DNA from: G963674505 sp964575975
GTDB taxonomy: Bacteria > Desulfobacterota > Desulfobacteria > Desulfobacterales > SKZT01
Direction: 5' to 3'
DNA: 63,425 nucleotides
Assembly: GCA_964575975.1 (NCBI GenBank)
Contig: CAZNTU010000008.1
Coordinates: 1-63,425, forward strand
The translations under genes and the position numbers were made by a program. Below, in pieces: positions 63,312-63,425 of this stretch (position 1 is its first letter; each line of letters starts with the position of its first letter). The notes under the pieces were generated by a model. That model was not told the origin of the DNA. It made no database searches and saw only the letters and a list, made by a program, of their open reading frames with translations.

Positions 63312-63425
63312 GGCGCATCCTCCCCCGAGGATAAAAAAGTTTTTCGTTACTTCCAACAACGTTCGCGTTCCAAATGATTATGCCAATGCAAGGCGTTGAA
63401 ATCAACTTTCACATCGATCCAAGTT

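Overview
The window looks like a bacterial chromosome segment close to the replication origin, from an anaerobic, Gram-negative, deltaproteobacterium-like (Desulfobacterota-like) organism. The evidence is gene content: rpmH-rnpA-yidD-yidC-jag-mnmE, a gyrB-dnaN pair (GyrB at 806 aa carries the long C-terminal insert usual in proteobacteria), two parS-type centromere sites, ferredoxin-dependent 2-oxoacid oxidoreductase genes and an acyl-CoA dehydrogenase like the non-decarboxylating glutaryl-CoA dehydrogenase of sulfate reducers. No tRNA, rRNA or CRISPR array was seen.

Layout. 0-4.2 kb: a leftward sugar-type ABC importer operon (binding lipoprotein, two permeases, an ATPase cut off before its H-loop) and a PRC-barrel-like secreted protein. 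4.5-11.3 kb: a leftward ribosome/membrane/tRNA-modification operon ending in a strong terminator, with parS sites at 4530 and 6174. 11.3-18.4 kb: RNase G and a fused radical-SAM protein (leftward), then a DegP-type protease and AsnRS (rightward). 18.5-23.2 kb: gyrB, dnaN and a two-gene RdgC-like pair, all leftward. 23.2-24.1 kb: an AT-rich gap with palindromes and a MITE-like repeat, a tentative oriC candidate.

24.1-29.9 kb is a decayed accessory island of defence-island type: a DprA-like gene, a UvrD-type helicase remnant fused by deletion to an Hsp70 remnant, a broken AlbA/ATPase-type regulator, a methyltransferase remnant and an IS1-family element. It lies between two direct copies of a ~150-bp repeat. 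Next come a large PHP-nuclease/UvrD-helicase fusion, a lytic transglycosylase, two acetyltransferases, SppA, an old-yellow-enzyme-type flavoprotein with a second flavoprotein (35.9-38.2 kb), and an oxoacid:ferredoxin oxidoreductase/acyl-CoA dehydrogenase operon (39.7-43.3 kb).

43.4-50.9 kb: transposase and restriction-gene debris, an acyl-ACP synthetase/ACP/acyltransferase fusion, DUF421, a metallophosphoesterase, an HPF/cold-shock fusion and DUF2267, which together suggest stress and stationary-phase functions. 51.1-62.4 kb is a signalling block: a KaiC-like ATPase overlapping a histidine kinase with a degenerate receiver, a toxin-antitoxin pair, a decayed CheB-PAS front end joined to a kinase-receiver hybrid, a NarL-type regulator, and a membrane kinase-receiver hybrid. 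A VapBC pair closes the window.

All calls come from reading the sequence and from memory of protein families; no database search was run. The most interesting leads are the parS pair with the displaced origin region, the broken Hsp70/helicase/DprA island bracketed by repeats, the PHP-UvrD fusion, the KaiC-kinase pair, and the chain of kinases with receivers but no DNA-binding output.
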